NCBI RefSeq assembly: GCF_029223865.1
Contig: NZ_CP119520.1
Location: 496,001 to 560,000, forward strand
From: Telluria mixta
Lineage (GTDB): Bacteria > Pseudomonadota > Gammaproteobacteria > Burkholderiales > Burkholderiaceae_D
Direction: 5' to 3'
Length of the DNA: 64,000 nt
This document shows positions 24,709 to 37,571 of the stretch, in pieces; the first letter of the stretch is position 1; each line of letters opens with the position of its first letter. The notes beneath the pieces are model-generated. The model saw only the letters and a program-made list of their open reading frames with translations. It ran no database searches and had not been told where the DNA came from. The position numbers and the translations under genes are program-made.

Positions 24709-25218
24709 TTAGTGCGCCCAGATGTAGACGGTGGTGCCTTGCAGCTTGATGTCGTTGGCGGCGAACGAACCGTAGGAAGCGCTCGAGTTGCCCATCTTGA
24801 TCGAGTCAACCGACATGCTCAGGTTCTTGTTGGTGTCGATCAGCGGGATGGCGATCTTGACGACGTCGCCAGCCGGCATGAAGGCAGCCAGGCCCGTGCC
24901 GCCGGTCACGCCCAGGACGCTCGATGCGCCCGACGCTGCGCTGGCGTCGGCCTGGAACGTGGCGTTGTTGATGATGTCGATGGTTGCAGCGATTGCACCG
25001 GCGATCTTGATGTTGTTGAAGCTCACCGAACCACCTGCGGTATCGGTGTCCGTGTAGACGAACGAACCGATGTTCACATGCAGGTCAGCGGCGATCGACA
25101 CACCGTCACGGCCCGAGACCTTGGACAGTTCGGCGTCGGCGATCGGGGTCAGGGCCGATGCGTACGAAGCGATCGAGGACAGGGCAGCAACGACGGTCAG
25201 TTGTTTCAGCAGTTTCAT
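24709..25218 (-). CDS. secreted protein with 'IADAELSKVSGRDG' motif (putative major C39 substrate)
   Basis: 169 residues. GGAG lies seven bases before the ATG at 25,218. The signal peptide (MKLLKQLTVVAALSSIASYASA) is followed by IADAELSKVSGRDGVSI (26-42). The mature part is Ala/Ser/Asn/Thr-rich, lacks Cys and has no Trp except near the end (VYIWAH), a composition usual for pilin-like or surface subunits. Its C-terminus (NDIKLQGTTVYIWAH) resembles the C-terminus of the operon protein at 15,373. It has its own upstream region (25,219-25,438) and a strong terminator after it, as expected for an abundant subunit. Confidence 0.82.
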   Translation of the reverse strand: MKLLKQLTVVAALSSIASYASALTPIADAELSKVSGRDGVSIAADLHVNIGSFVYTDTDTAGGSVSFNNIKIAGAIAATIDIINNATFQADASAASGASSVLGVTGGTGLAAFMPAGDVVKIAIPLIDTNKNLSMSVDSIKMGNSSASYGSFAANDIKLQGTTVYIWAH

Positions 25219-25333
25219 GGTATCTCCAGTGTTATTGTGATCGACGGAATCTCTTCGGGCTTCCCCGCGCGTCCGCTTCGGATCCTCTGCAGCTTGTGGC
25301 CAATCGGGACGGCAGCGTCGGGACCGCTTTTGC

Positions 25334-25354
25334 CTTAATTGGAAGTCAATTAAG
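25334..25354. promoter_or_regulatory. 8-bp inverted repeat upstream of the putative major substrate gene
   Basis: CTTAATTG (25,334-25,341) and CAATTAAG (25,347-25,354) are exact inverted arms with a 5-base spacer, in an AT-rich island inside high-GC DNA. The centre is about 126 bases upstream of the start at 25,218. An operator for one of the AraC-type regulators nearby is plausible. I could not settle a promoter by eye: a TTGACT on the minus strand overlaps the site, but no good -10 follows. Confidence 0.45.
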
Positions 25355-25438
25355 TGGAAATAATGTTATTCCTTCCCATGCAATAACCACATCGTTTTGT
25401 CCTTGCCCGCCGAGCCAAATCGATGGATTCCTGAGCCA

Positions 25439-25470
25439 TAAAAAAACCCGCTGCAAGCAGCGGGTTTTCG
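25439..25470. terminator. terminator after typA
   Basis: On the minus strand AACCCGCTGC pairs with GCAGCGGGTT and runs into TTTTTT. It is 17 bases after the typA stop. The stem is symmetrical with A and T runs on both sides, so it can act in both directions. The 220 bases between it and the secreted-protein start carry the inverted repeat at 25,334 and no other gene. Confidence 0.85.
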
Positions 25471-25486
25471 TGGGTGCGGCGAAGGC

Positions 25487-27325
<1,839 letters not shown>

Positions 27326-27494
27326 ATGCGTTTTCAACAGTGAAATGTTGCGTGATGGGCGGAAGAGCTCGAGACTTTGGACTTCCGGAACCCACTAGTA
27401 TAGCACGCTTACAGGCCCCTGCTGCACCGCAGCGGCCTGCATCGCCAGAATAACGGCGAAATGTTGAATGACGATGACGTCAGGCGCGCAGTGC

Positions 27495-27608
27495 TCAGGC
27501 GGCACTGCGCCACAGGATGAGTCCGGCGCCGGATACGAAAAAGAACATCGCGCCGGTGGTCCGGCCGGCCAGTTGCGCTTCGGTGCGGATGGAGTCGGTC
27601 GATTGCAT
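27495..27608 (-). CDS. possible 37-residue membrane protein between truB and typA
   Basis: A short frame that starts with ATG at 27,608 and encodes a polar N-terminus (MQSTDSIRTEAQLAGRTTG) and one hydrophobic segment (AMFFFVSGAGLILW). AAGGG directly abuts the ATG, which is poor spacing, so translation is uncertain. It sits in the 323-base gap between truB and typA on the same strand. Nothing else was found in this gap. Conservation in related genomes would decide. Confidence 0.3.
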   Translation of the reverse strand: MQSTDSIRTEAQLAGRTTGAMFFFVSGAGLILWRSAA

Positions 27609-27648
27609 CCCTTGATGATGGCGCAATGTTGCCATCAAAGCAAGCACT

Positions 27649-28572
27649 TCAGCCCTGCGGTCTGGCGATCAGCCGTTCCGGCGCGAGCACGCCATACTCC
27701 TGCAGGATCGCCGTACCCAGCAGCTTGTCGTCGTGGTACACGCGCACCCTGCCCTGCGTCTCCGGCAGTGTCACCGGTTCGCGGTTCAGTGCGAGGCGCT
27801 GGCCGTTGAGGAAGCGGGCGGCCAGCTCTTGCGTGAGATCGACGCGCGGGAAGCTCGACAGCAGCGCATCCACGGGTGCCAGCAGCGACAGCGGATTGTC
27901 GTGCGCCTGCAACTGTTCCAGGGTCACCATGCCGTCGACCGTCAGGCTGCCCACCTGGATCCGGCGCAGCGCATTCAGGTGCGCGCCGCAGCCGAGCTCG
28001 GCACCGATGTCCTCGCCCAGCACGCGCACGTACGTGCCCTTGCTGCACGTGACGCGGATGGTGAGCATCGGCGCGTCGTACGCAAGCATCTCGAGCTTGT
28101 GGATCGTGACGGGACGGGCCTCGCGCTCCAGGGTGATCCCTTCGCGCGCGTATTCGTACAACGCCTTGCCGTCGCGCTTCAGGGCCGAGTACATCGGCGG
28201 GATCTGCAGGATGGGGCCGCGGAACTTGGCCAGTGCGGCCTCGATCTGCTCGACCGTCACATCGACCGGGCGCGTCTGGACAGCGTCGCCTTCGGTATCG
28301 CCGGTGGTCGTCGTGATGCCCAGGTGGACGACGGCGTCATACGTCTTGTCCGCTTCCAGCAGGTCTTGCGAAAACTTGGTCGCTTCTCCGAAGCACAGCG
28401 GCAGCAGGCCGGTGGCGAACGGGTCCAGCGTGCCGGTGTGGCCGGCCTTCTTCGCGTTGACGACGCGTTTCGCCTTGATCAGCGCATCGTTGGACGACAG
28501 GCCGACCGGCTTGTCGATGAGGAGCACCCCGTCGACGAGGTCGCGGGGCTTTTTCGGAGGACGCGCGTTCAC
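27649..28572 (-). CDS. truB: tRNA pseudouridine-55 synthase TruB
   Basis: 307 residues; converts U55 of tRNA to pseudouridine. Conserved pieces are [14 protein letters not shown], the catalytic [15 protein letters not shown] (catalytic Asp in this loop), [32 protein letters not shown] and [17 protein letters not shown]. The start is a GTG whose bases overlap the rbfA stop (GTGA), so the two are translationally coupled. This is the standard rbfA-truB order. Confidence 0.97.
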   Translation of the reverse strand: MNARPPKKPRDLVDGVLLIDKPVGLSSNDALIKAKRVVNAKKAGHTGTLDPFATGLLPLCFGEATKFSQDLLEADKTYDAVVHLGITTTTGDTEGDAVQTRPVDVTVEQIEAALAKFRGPILQIPPMYSALKRDGKALYEYAREGITLEREARPVTIHKLEMLAYDAPMLTIRVTCSKGTYVRVLGEDIGAELGCGAHLNALRRIQVGSLTVDGMVTLEQLQAHDNPLSLLAPVDALLSSFPRVDLTQELAARFLNGQRLALNREPVTLPETQGRVRVYHDDKLLGTAILQEYGVLAPERLIARPQG

Positions 28573-29018
28573 TCGGAATCCTCGGCAACGTCGTTGCCGG
28601 TAACCCCTCGATCAGTTTCGATGTGGCCGGTGTCGGCCACATCGTCTTTTGCCCGCGTCGCGTTCGCCTGGTCGATCAGCGCCGACAGCGCGAGGCCGCG
28701 GCTGGTCGACGTGTCGTGCACGAAGTGAAGCTGCGGCAGCGTGTGGATGTGCAGGCGCTTGCCGAGCAGGTTGCGCAGGTAGCCGGACGCCTTGGTCAGG
28801 CCTTCCAGGGTCTGCTTGATCTCTTCCGGGCTGTCCTTGAGCAGCGTGAAATAGATCTTCGCGTGCGCGTAGTCCGGGGTCAGCTTGACCTCGCTGATGG
28901 TGACCATGCCGACGCGCGGATCCTTCAGTTCGAAGGCGATCAGTTCCGACAGGTCCTTCTGGATCTGGTCGGCGACACGCAGGCCGCGCTGGGGAATGCT
29001 TTTGCTGTGTTTTGCCAT
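28569..29018 (-). CDS. rbfA: 30S ribosome-binding factor RbfA
   Basis: 149 residues; helps mature the 16S rRNA 5' end on the 30S subunit. The KH-like domain is clear ([47 protein letters not shown], then [22 protein letters not shown]). A charged 35-residue tail ([27 protein letters not shown]) extends beyond the usual domain. The stop overlaps the truB start; infB lies 95 bases upstream, past a terminator-like hairpin. Confidence 0.95.
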   Translation of the reverse strand: MAKHSKSIPQRGLRVADQIQKDLSELIAFELKDPRVGMVTISEVKLTPDYAHAKIYFTLLKDSPEEIKQTLEGLTKASGYLRNLLGKRLHIHTLPQLHFVHDTSTSRGLALSALIDQANATRAKDDVADTGHIETDRGVTGNDVAEDSE

Positions 29019-29033
29019 GTTGTTTACGACTTA

Positions 29034-29086
29034 TAAAAAACTTGGGGCCAGCGGCCCGCGCCACGGCGCAGGCTTGCCAGCCCCAA
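29034..29086 (-). terminator. terminator-like hairpin between infB and rbfA
   Basis: After infB the minus strand has TTGGGGC...GCTGGCCCCAA arms around an inner GCGCC/GGCGC stem, followed by TTTTTTAT. The outer arms pair imperfectly. It may reduce transcription into rbfA-truB or mark an RNA processing site. The 95-base gap holds nothing else. Confidence 0.45.
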
Positions 29087-29113
29087 TGCTACTCCTATCG
29101 AAGGAGAGTCCGA

Positions 29114-32002
29114 TTACAGCGTACGCGCCACTTCCTGAACTTCGAACACTTCCAGCGTGTCGCCCACCTGGATCTCGTTGTAGTTCTTCAGCGACAGACC
29201 GCACTCCAGACCGGCGCGCACTTCCTTCGCATCGTCCTTGAAGCGCTTGAGCGAGTCGATCTCGCCCGTCCACACGACGATGTTGTTGCGCAGCAGGCGG
29301 ACCGACGAGGTACGCTTGACGACGCCGTCCGTGACCAGGCAGCCCGCGATCGCGCCGACTTTCGACACGAGGATGACCTGGCGGATTTCCACCTGGCCGG
29401 TGACGTGCTCGCGCTTCTCCGGTGCCAGCATGCCCGACAGTGCCGTCTTGATCTCGTCGATCGCATCGTAAATGATGCTGTAGTAACGGATGTCGACGCC
29501 GTTCGTCTCGGCCAGCTTGCGCGCCTGGGCGTCGGCACGGGCGTTGAAGCCGATGATGACTGCCTTCGACGCGGTCGCGAGGTTGACGTCCGACTCGGTG
29601 ATGCCGCCGACGGCCGCGTGCACGATCTGCACACGCACTTCCGACGTCGACAGCTTCTGCAGCGAGCCGACCAGCGCTTCCTGCGAACCCTGCACGTCCG
29701 TCTTGATGATGAGCGGCAGGTTCTTGACTTCGCCTTCGGCCATCTGGTCGAACATGTTTTCCAGCTTCGCTGCCTGCTGCTTGGCCAGCTTCACGTCGCG
29801 GAACTTACCTTGACGGAACAGTGCGATCTCGCGCGCCTTGCGCTCGTCCGCCATGACCATGACTTCTTCGCCGGCGCTCGGCACTTCGGTCAGGCCCTGG
29901 ATCTCGACCGGGAAGGACGGACCCGCTTCGGTCACCGACTTGCCGTTCTCGTCCAGCATCGCACGGACGCGGCCGAAGGACGAACCCGCCAGCACGACGT
30001 CGCCGCGCTTCAGGGTGCCGGACTGCACGAGGATCGTCGCGACCGGGCCGCGGCCCTTGTCCAGACGGGCTTCGACCACCAGGCCACGGGCCAGCGATTC
30101 CACCGGCGCCTTCAGTTCCAGCACTTCGGCTTGCAGCAGCACTTGCTCCAGCAAGTCGTCGATGCCCTGGCCGGTCTTGGCCGACACCGGGACGAACGGC
30201 GAATCGCCGCCGTATTCTTCCGGCACGACGCCTTCCGCGACCAGTTCCTGCGTCACGCGGTCGGTGTTCGCACCCTGCTTGTCGATCTTGTTGATCGCCA
30301 CGACGAGGGGCACGCCGGCCGCTTTCGCGTGGGCGATCGCTTCCTTCGTCTGCGGCATCACGCCGTCGTCCGCCGCCACCACGAGGATGACGATGTCGGT
30401 CGCTTTGGCACCGCGGGCACGCATGGCGGTGAACGCCTCGTGGCCCGGGGTATCCAGGAAGGTGACCATGCCGCGCGGGGTGTCCACGTGGTACGCACCG
30501 ATGTGCTGGGTAATGCCGCCGGCTTCGCCAGCAGCCACTTTCGCACGGCGGATGTAGTCCAGCAGCGACGTTTTACCGTGGTCGACGTGGCCCATGACGG
30601 TCACGACCGGTGCACGCGGCTTGGCTTCGAACTCGGCGTGCTCGCCCTGGTCGGCCAGCAGCGCTTCCGGATCGTCCTCGGCGGCGGCGAAGGCCTTGTG
30701 ACCCATTTCTTCCACCACGATCATCGCGGTTTCCTGGTCCAGCACCTGGTTGATGGTGCACATCTGGCCCAGCTTCATCAGCTGCTTGATGACCTCGGAT
30801 GCCTTGACCGACATCTTGTGCGCCAGTTCGGCCACGGTGATGGTTTCCGGCACGTGGACGTCCTTGACGATCGCCTCGGTCGGCGCCTGGAAGTTCGATT
30901 CGCGATCGTCGTGACCGCCACGACGGCCGCCACGGCCGCCGCCTGCACGCCAGCCGTCACGGCCGGTCGGCGCCGCGTTGCCGCGACCCTTCGTACCGCT
31001 GCTCGGACCGCCGCGCTTCTTGTCGTCCGACCAGGTCGAGGCCACGTTGGCCGACTTGATCGATTTCTTGTCGCCCGGCTTGGCACGGCCGCCGGCACCG
31101 TCGGCCGGCTTGGCTTCGGCCGGTTTCGCCGTCGTTGCCGGCTTGTGCAGCGTGCTCGGTTCGGCCGCTTTTGGCTTCGCAGCCGGCACCACTTCCGGCG
31201 CCTTGATCACGCGGCGCGGCTGGGCCATCATCGCCTTGATCTGGGCGACTTCATCGGCCACGGCCTTGCGTGCGCGCTCGGTGGCGGCAGCGCGTTCGGC
31301 GGCTTCCTTGGCGGCCTCTTCGGCCTTGCGCTTCGCTTCCTCGGCAGCCGCTTTCTTGGCTTCCTCGGCGGCGGCGCGCTTCGCTTCCTCGGCGGCGCTC
31401 GCAGCGCCGGCCGACGCCTGCGACGCTTTCTGCGCCTCGTTGGCACGCGCTGCCTCGGCTTCCGCGGCTTCGCGCCTGGTGCGCTCTTCCGCGTCGCGCT
31501 TGGCCAGCTCTTCGGCCGCCTTGGCCTGCTCGGCCTTTTCGGATTCGAGCTTGGCCAGGCGTTCCTGCTTCTCGCGCAGTTCCGCTTCCTGACGCGCGAT
31601 CAGCTCTGCCTGACGGCGCGCCTCTTCTTCGCGACGTGCCTGTTCGGCAGCGTCGATCACCGGCGCCTGTTCGGCAGCCGCCTTCGGCGTGACGAGGTCG
31701 TCACGCTGCACGAAGGTGCGCTTCTTGCGCACTTCGACCTGGATCGTGCGCGACTTGCCGCTCGCGTCAGCCTGCTTGATCTCGGAAGTTTCCTTGCGGG
31801 TCACCGTGATCTTCTTCTTTTCGCCCGATTCGGCGGCGCCATGGGTACGGCGCAGATGGTTCAGCAGCTTATCCTTATCATCCTTGGACAAGGGATCTGA
31901 CGTCGAACTTTTCTCGACGCCGGCAGAACGCAGCTGCGTCAGCAGCAAATCTGCAGGCATCTTCAGTTCGGTGGCAAATTGGGCTACGTTGTTACTCGCC
32001 AT
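29114..32002 (-). CDS. infB: translation initiation factor IF-2
   Basis: 962 residues. The N-terminus has the small IF2 domain ([25 protein letters not shown]), followed by a long Ala/Glu/Lys/Arg coiled-coil linker (about 120-370) typical of proteobacterial IF-2. The G domain begins near residue 467 ([20 protein letters not shown]), with DTPGHEAF and NKIDKQ. The C-terminal domains bind fMet-tRNA. It lies between nusA (101-base gap with a hairpin) and rbfA in the classical nus operon order. Confidence 0.98.
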   Translation of the reverse strand: MASNNVAQFATELKMPADLLLTQLRSAGVEKSSTSDPLSKDDKDKLLNHLRRTHGAAESGEKKKITVTRKETSEIKQADASGKSRTIQVEVRKKRTFVQRDDLVTPKAAAEQAPVIDAAEQARREEEARRQAELIARQEAELREKQERLAKLESEKAEQAKAAEELAKRDAEERTRREAAEAEAARANEAQKASQASAGAASAAEEAKRAAAEEAKKAAAEEAKRKAEEAAKEAAERAAATERARKAVADEVAQIKAMMAQPRRVIKAPEVVPAAKPKAAEPSTLHKPATTAKPAEAKPADGAGGRAKPGDKKSIKSANVASTWSDDKKRGGPSSGTKGRGNAAPTGRDGWRAGGGRGGRRGGHDDRESNFQAPTEAIVKDVHVPETITVAELAHKMSVKASEVIKQLMKLGQMCTINQVLDQETAMIVVEEMGHKAFAAAEDDPEALLADQGEHAEFEAKPRAPVVTVMGHVDHGKTSLLDYIRRAKVAAGEAGGITQHIGAYHVDTPRGMVTFLDTPGHEAFTAMRARGAKATDIVILVVAADDGVMPQTKEAIAHAKAAGVPLVVAINKIDKQGANTDRVTQELVAEGVVPEEYGGDSPFVPVSAKTGQGIDDLLEQVLLQAEVLELKAPVESLARGLVVEARLDKGRGPVATILVQSGTLKRGDVVLAGSSFGRVRAMLDENGKSVTEAGPSFPVEIQGLTEVPSAGEEVMVMADERKAREIALFRQGKFRDVKLAKQQAAKLENMFDQMAEGEVKNLPLIIKTDVQGSQEALVGSLQKLSTSEVRVQIVHAAVGGITESDVNLATASKAVIIGFNARADAQARKLAETNGVDIRYYSIIYDAIDEIKTALSGMLAPEKREHVTGQVEIRQVILVSKVGAIAGCLVTDGVVKRTSSVRLLRNNIVVWTGEIDSLKRFKDDAKEVRAGLECGLSLKNYNEIQVGDTLEVFEVQEVARTL

Positions 32003-32058
32003 TCAGTCCTCTTTTCTATGTGTCGCGAGATGATAAAGAAATTTGCTAGCTTAATAAA

Positions 32059-32097
32059 GCGCGAAGACCGGATCGCGTTACGCTCCGGTCTTTCGCG
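32059..32097 (-). other. stable hairpin in the nusA-infB gap
   Basis: A long stem formed by AGACCGGA and TCCGGTCT, extended by GCGAA/TTCGC with one bulge, with an 11-base loop. It begins a few bases after the nusA stop and lies 57 bases before infB. The following TTTATT is short of a terminator T-run. It could be a weak terminator or a ribonuclease processing site that separates the nusA and infB messages. Confidence 0.45.
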
Positions 32098-32103
32098 TCT
32101 CAT

Positions 32104-34154
<2,051 letters not shown>

Positions 34155-34283
34155 AGGTTTCTCCACGGTCCGGTGCCGGACCCTTAAAACGATTCAACAA
34201 AAAAAAAATGGGCAACTGCCCATCTTTTGTATTCCCAACTGGAGCTTGTTCGCCAAAACAATATTGGGAAGCACTCGGGTTAG
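34155..34283 (-). promoter_or_regulatory. rimP leader: structured RNA ending in an intrinsic terminator (attenuator-like)
   Basis: The 5' leader between the promoter and rimP first forms a hairpin with exact 7-base arms (TTCCCAA at 34,264-34,270 and its complement at 34,232-34,238 on the minus strand), with an inner TTGTT/AACAA stem. It then has a second hairpin (ATGGGCA / TGCCCAT) followed by about nine T residues at 34,199-34,223, ending 45 bases before the rimP start. A terminator inside the leader implies conditional read-through into rimP-nusA-infB. A 'rimP leader' with a terminator is known in gammaproteobacteria; whether this is the same family is not checked. Confidence 0.65.
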
Positions 34284-34289
34284 ACACGC

Positions 34290-34318
34290 ATTATAACCCG
34301 ATACAGGGTCGGCCGCAA
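34290..34318 (-). promoter_or_regulatory. sigma-70 promoter of the rimP-nusA-infB operon
   Basis: On the minus strand TTGCGG (34,313-34,318) and a perfect TATAAT (34,290-34,295) are separated by exactly 17 bases. Transcription would begin near 34,283, giving a leader of about 130 bases. It lies in the 270-base gap between rluB and rimP; the rest of the gap (34,319-34,424) holds no gene that I can see. Confidence 0.8.
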
Positions 34319-34424
34319 TCGCCGCACTGCAAAATGAACAGCTATGCAACAGTTTACTCCATTGGAGAATGCGACGCTGCGAGCGGTTCATTTTCGCGCG
34401 GCATGACCCGCGCGATGCGCCGAT

Positions 34425-36494
34425 TTAACCCCGGCGGCCGCGACGCGGCATGCCGTGGTCGCTCACGCGCGGACCCTGGCTGCGGCGGTTCTGGCCGGCG
34501 CCGGCGAAGCCGAACGTCGTCTGCAGCGGATCCGGCTGGCGCGGACCCTTGCCGCCGCCACCGCCACCGCCGCCGCCACGCGCCTGGTTATTGCCACGCG
34601 GCTGGCTGTTGCCGCGCGCCTGGCCACCGCCGACGCCGCGGCCACCCTGGCCCTGGCCCTGGCGCGGGCCTTGTCCCTGACCGCCGCGGCCGCCCAGGAT
34701 GCCGCCCTCTTCGCGGCCCGTGCCGACGCGCACCACCGGCGGACCGAACGGATCGACGTTGCGATTGGCGTCGGCGCGATCGATGCGGTTGCCGTTCGAG
34801 CGGTAATCCTCATCGCCGCGCCCCTTGGCGCCGCCCTGCCCCTGGCCTTTGCCCTGACCCTTGGCGCCGACGGCGCCCTTGCCCTGGGCGCCGCCCTTCT
34901 TCTCGATGCCGAAGGCGTCGAGGAAGTTGCGGACGTCGTTCTCTTCCAGCTCTTCCCAGCGGCCGCGCTTGAGGCCCGACGGCAGGGTCATGGCGCCGTA
35001 GCGCGTGCGGATCAGGCGCGAGACGGTGAGACCCACCGCCTCGAACATGCGGCGCACCTCGCGGTTGCGGCCTTCGCCGATCACCACGCGGTACCAGCGG
35101 TTGACGCCTTCGCCGCCGCCATCGGCGATCTTGGTGAACGAGGCCGTGCCGTCGTCCAGCTCGACGCCGGCCAGCAGCTTCTGGCGCATGCCTTCTTCCA
35201 GCTCGCCCAGCGTACGCACGGCGTATTCGCGGTCGATGTTGTAGCGCGGGTGCATCAGGCGGTTCGCCAGGTCGCCGGAATTCGTGAACAGCAGCAGGCC
35301 CTCGGTGTTGAAGTCGAGGCGGCCCACGGCGAGCCACTTGCCGGTCTTCATGGTCGGCAGGCGGTCGAACACGGACGGACGGCCTTCCGGATCGTCCGCG
35401 CTGACGATTTCGCCGGCCGGCTTGTGGTACACGAGCACGCGCGGCGGCTTGTTGTTGTTCACGCGGCGCTGCAGCAGCTTGCCGTTGATGCGCACGGCGT
35501 CCGTCGGCAGGATGCGCTGGCCGATGTGGGCCGGCTCGCCGTTCACCGACACGCGGCCGGCGATGATCAGCTCTTCCATGTCGCGGCGCGAACCGAGACC
35601 CGCTTCCGCCAGCACCTTGTGCAGCTTCGGTGCGTCGTCCTCGGCCGTCAGGTCGCGGCGCGCCTTCGTCGCCTGCGACTGGCCGCGACCGCCCTCGTTG
35701 GCGTCGAACGCGTCCGACGTGACGAACGAGAACACGGCGTCGGCATCGCTGCCCTTGCCGCCCTTGGCCGGCTTGTTGGCATGCTTCGCGTTCCTGCCCT
35801 TGCCCTGCTGCTGCTTCTGGCCCTGGTTCTGGCCCTGGTTCTGGGCCGGCTGGCCGTTCTGGCCGGCCTGGGCATTCTGCGCCTGCTGGCCGCGTTGCTG
35901 GCCCTGCTGGCCTTTCTTCTTCTGCTGCTTGCCGCCACGCTGGTCGCGGCGCTGCTCGTTGCGGCCGGCGTCAAGCGGTGCCGACTCGGCTGCGACAGCT
36001 TCCGCCGCCGGCGCTTCGGCTTCGACGCGGGGTTGACGGGCTTCGCGCTGCTGGCGCTGCTCGCGCATCTGGCGCGGGCCGCGCGGCTTGCGCTCGCTGG
36101 CGGCACCGTCGTCCGCCGGAGCGCCTGCGACCGGCGCGGGTGCCGGGGCGGGTGCAACGGCGATCGGTGCGGGTGCCGGCTCGGCCGCTGCAGGCGCAGC
36201 CTCGGCCACGGCGGCCTTGCGGGTACGCGGCTTGCGCGGCGCCGGTTCAGCGGGCGGTGCCGCGGCGGCCGGTGCGGCTGCTGCCGGGGCCGCGCTTTCG
36301 GCTGCCTCGGCTGCCTTCTGGGCCGCGGTCTTGCGCGTGCGTTTCGGTTTTTCCACGGCCTCCGGCTGCGCGCCCTCGGGTGCGGGTGCGGGCGCCGCCT
36401 CCGCCTTCGGCTTGGTGCGGCGCTTCGGCTTGGCGGCCGGCTCCTGTCCTGCCTCGGCAGGGATCGTCTCGTTCATGTCAGTTGGATTCATCAT
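34425..36494 (-). CDS. rluB: 23S rRNA pseudouridine-2605 synthase RluB with long low-complexity tails
   Basis: 689 residues, more than twice E. coli RluB (291). The catalytic core lies at about 285-545: the S4 domain ([39 protein letters not shown]) and the RsuA/RluB domain with the catalytic [26 protein letters not shown] and the C-terminal [16 protein letters not shown]. The first 280 residues are Ala/Pro/Glu-rich, then Gln/Gly/Arg-rich ([17 protein letters not shown]). The last 140 are Gly/Gln/Arg repeats (RGG-like, with GGGGGGGGG). Such tails are common on RluB of this group and may bind RNA. scpB lies 33 bases upstream. Confidence 0.93.
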   Translation of the reverse strand: MMNPTDMNETIPAEAGQEPAAKPKRRTKPKAEAAPAPAPEGAQPEAVEKPKRTRKTAAQKAAEAAESAAPAAAAPAAAAPPAEPAPRKPRTRKAAVAEAAPAAAEPAPAPIAVAPAPAPAPVAGAPADDGAASERKPRGPRQMREQRQQREARQPRVEAEAPAAEAVAAESAPLDAGRNEQRRDQRGGKQQKKKGQQGQQRGQQAQNAQAGQNGQPAQNQGQNQGQKQQQGKGRNAKHANKPAKGGKGSDADAVFSFVTSDAFDANEGGRGQSQATKARRDLTAEDDAPKLHKVLAEAGLGSRRDMEELIIAGRVSVNGEPAHIGQRILPTDAVRINGKLLQRRVNNNKPPRVLVYHKPAGEIVSADDPEGRPSVFDRLPTMKTGKWLAVGRLDFNTEGLLLFTNSGDLANRLMHPRYNIDREYAVRTLGELEEGMRQKLLAGVELDDGTASFTKIADGGGEGVNRWYRVVIGEGRNREVRRMFEAVGLTVSRLIRTRYGAMTLPSGLKRGRWEELEENDVRNFLDAFGIEKKGGAQGKGAVGAKGQGKGQGQGGAKGRGDEDYRSNGNRIDRADANRNVDPFGPPVVRVGTGREEGGILGGRGGQGQGPRQGQGQGGRGVGGGQARGNSQPRGNNQARGGGGGGGGGKGPRQPDPLQTTFGFAGAGQNRRSQGPRVSDHGMPRRGRRG

Positions 36495-36527
36495 TCGTTT
36501 CTTGGTTTTGCTGACCTGGCGCGACGA

Positions 36528-37184
36528 TCAGTCGTTGGACGCGAGCGCTTGGTCGTGTATCGGGACTTCAACGGGTGAAGTGTCGTCAAATTGTTGCAGG
36601 GCCGCTTCCAACGCTTCCAGGCTGCGCCCGGCGCCGATGTCGGCCACCTGCTGCAGCGGCGGCAACTGGGACAGCGCGGCAAGCCCCAGGTCGTCGAGAA
36701 ACTGCTTCGTCGTTCCCAGCAGCGCCGGGCGCCCGGGCACTTCGCGGTGGCCCACCACGTCGATCCAGCCGCGGTCTTCCAGCATCTTGATCGTCTGCGA
36801 ATTCACCGCCACGCCGCGGATTTCCTCGATGTCGCCGCGCGTCACCGGCTGGCGGTAGGCGATGATCGCCAGGGTTTCCAGGGTCGCGCGCGAGTATTTC
36901 GGCGGTTTTTCCGGCGCGATCCGGTCCAGGTAAGGCTTCATTTCCGGGCGGCTCTGGAAACGCCAGCCCGATGCCAGGCTGACGATCTCGATGCCGCGAT
37001 CCTGCCAATCCTGGCGCAATTCTTCGAGCAGGATCTTGATCGTATCCGACCCGACGCCTGCGCCGAGCGGCTGACCGTCCTTGTCCACCTCGACGAACAG
37101 CTTCTTCATGGCGTGGATCGTCATCGGCTCGCGCGCGCACAGCAAAGCGGTCTCGAGGACCTTCTTGGCCTCATCATTGTTCAT
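36528..37184 (-). CDS. scpB: chromosome segregation and condensation protein ScpB
   Basis: 218 residues; partner of ScpA and SMC in chromosome condensation. The winged-helix core is clear ([99 protein letters not shown]). It pairs with rluB in the usual scpB-rluB order. scpA is not next to it here; upstream is a 387-base gap without a gene. Confidence 0.95.
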   Translation of the reverse strand: MNNDEAKKVLETALLCAREPMTIHAMKKLFVEVDKDGQPLGAGVGSDTIKILLEELRQDWQDRGIEIVSLASGWRFQSRPEMKPYLDRIAPEKPPKYSRATLETLAIIAYRQPVTRGDIEEIRGVAVNSQTIKMLEDRGWIDVVGHREVPGRPALLGTTKQFLDDLGLAALSQLPPLQQVADIGAGRSLEALEAALQQFDDTSPVEVPIHDQALASND

Positions 37185-37571
37185 AACGATGTCGTCAGCG
37201 GAGTGTGCAACTCTGGATGCTAAGAACCATCAAACATAACCCCATTCCCGGCTGGCAGCTGTGCGACAGCCGCCAGACTGAGACTTCATGCTTTGAAACG
37301 GGGTTCCATCGTCCGGATTGGCGTACCGGACGGGATACCGTGAGGGTTTGCGCCCTGCCACGGGGCGGTTCACCGGAAAGTGGACCGCAAACGGTTGATT
37401 TTCAAGAGAAACGGGGCTGCCGGCACCATCGGGAGACTGGGCTCTGGAGGCGAGGCTCCTGGCGCCGGGCTAAGCGAACGACATCGTTTCTTCCAACTGA
37501 CGGCCATTGTACCCGATAAAACCGGGAAAAGAACATTGCCATGCATCGGAACACGATGGCGCGTGTCGGGA
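37185..37571 (-). other. 387-base gap before scpB: possible promoter and structured leader
   Basis: No coding frame here looks real. On the minus strand a possible -10 (TACAAT, 37,506-37,511) with a poor -35 could start an RNA of about 310 bases toward scpB. Several stems follow: GTTTGCG...CGCAAAC, GTCCGG...CCGGAC, and a good hairpin at 37,252-37,276 (CTGGC-GGCTGT / ACAGCTGCCAG). It matches no RNA family that I recognise (not RNase P, tmRNA or SRP). It may be a long leader or an unlisted small RNA. Confidence 0.3.

Noticed and set aside
34224..34424. A tRNA upstream of rimP, as in the metY-rimP order of E. coli
   Set aside because: No cloverleaf, CCA end or T-loop sequence is present; the stretch holds a promoter and leader instead.
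37205..37519. A 104-codon plus-strand ORF in the scpB upstream gap
   Set aside because: Composition and order look random (Cys/Arg/Thr-rich), no ribosome-binding site, no family resemblance.
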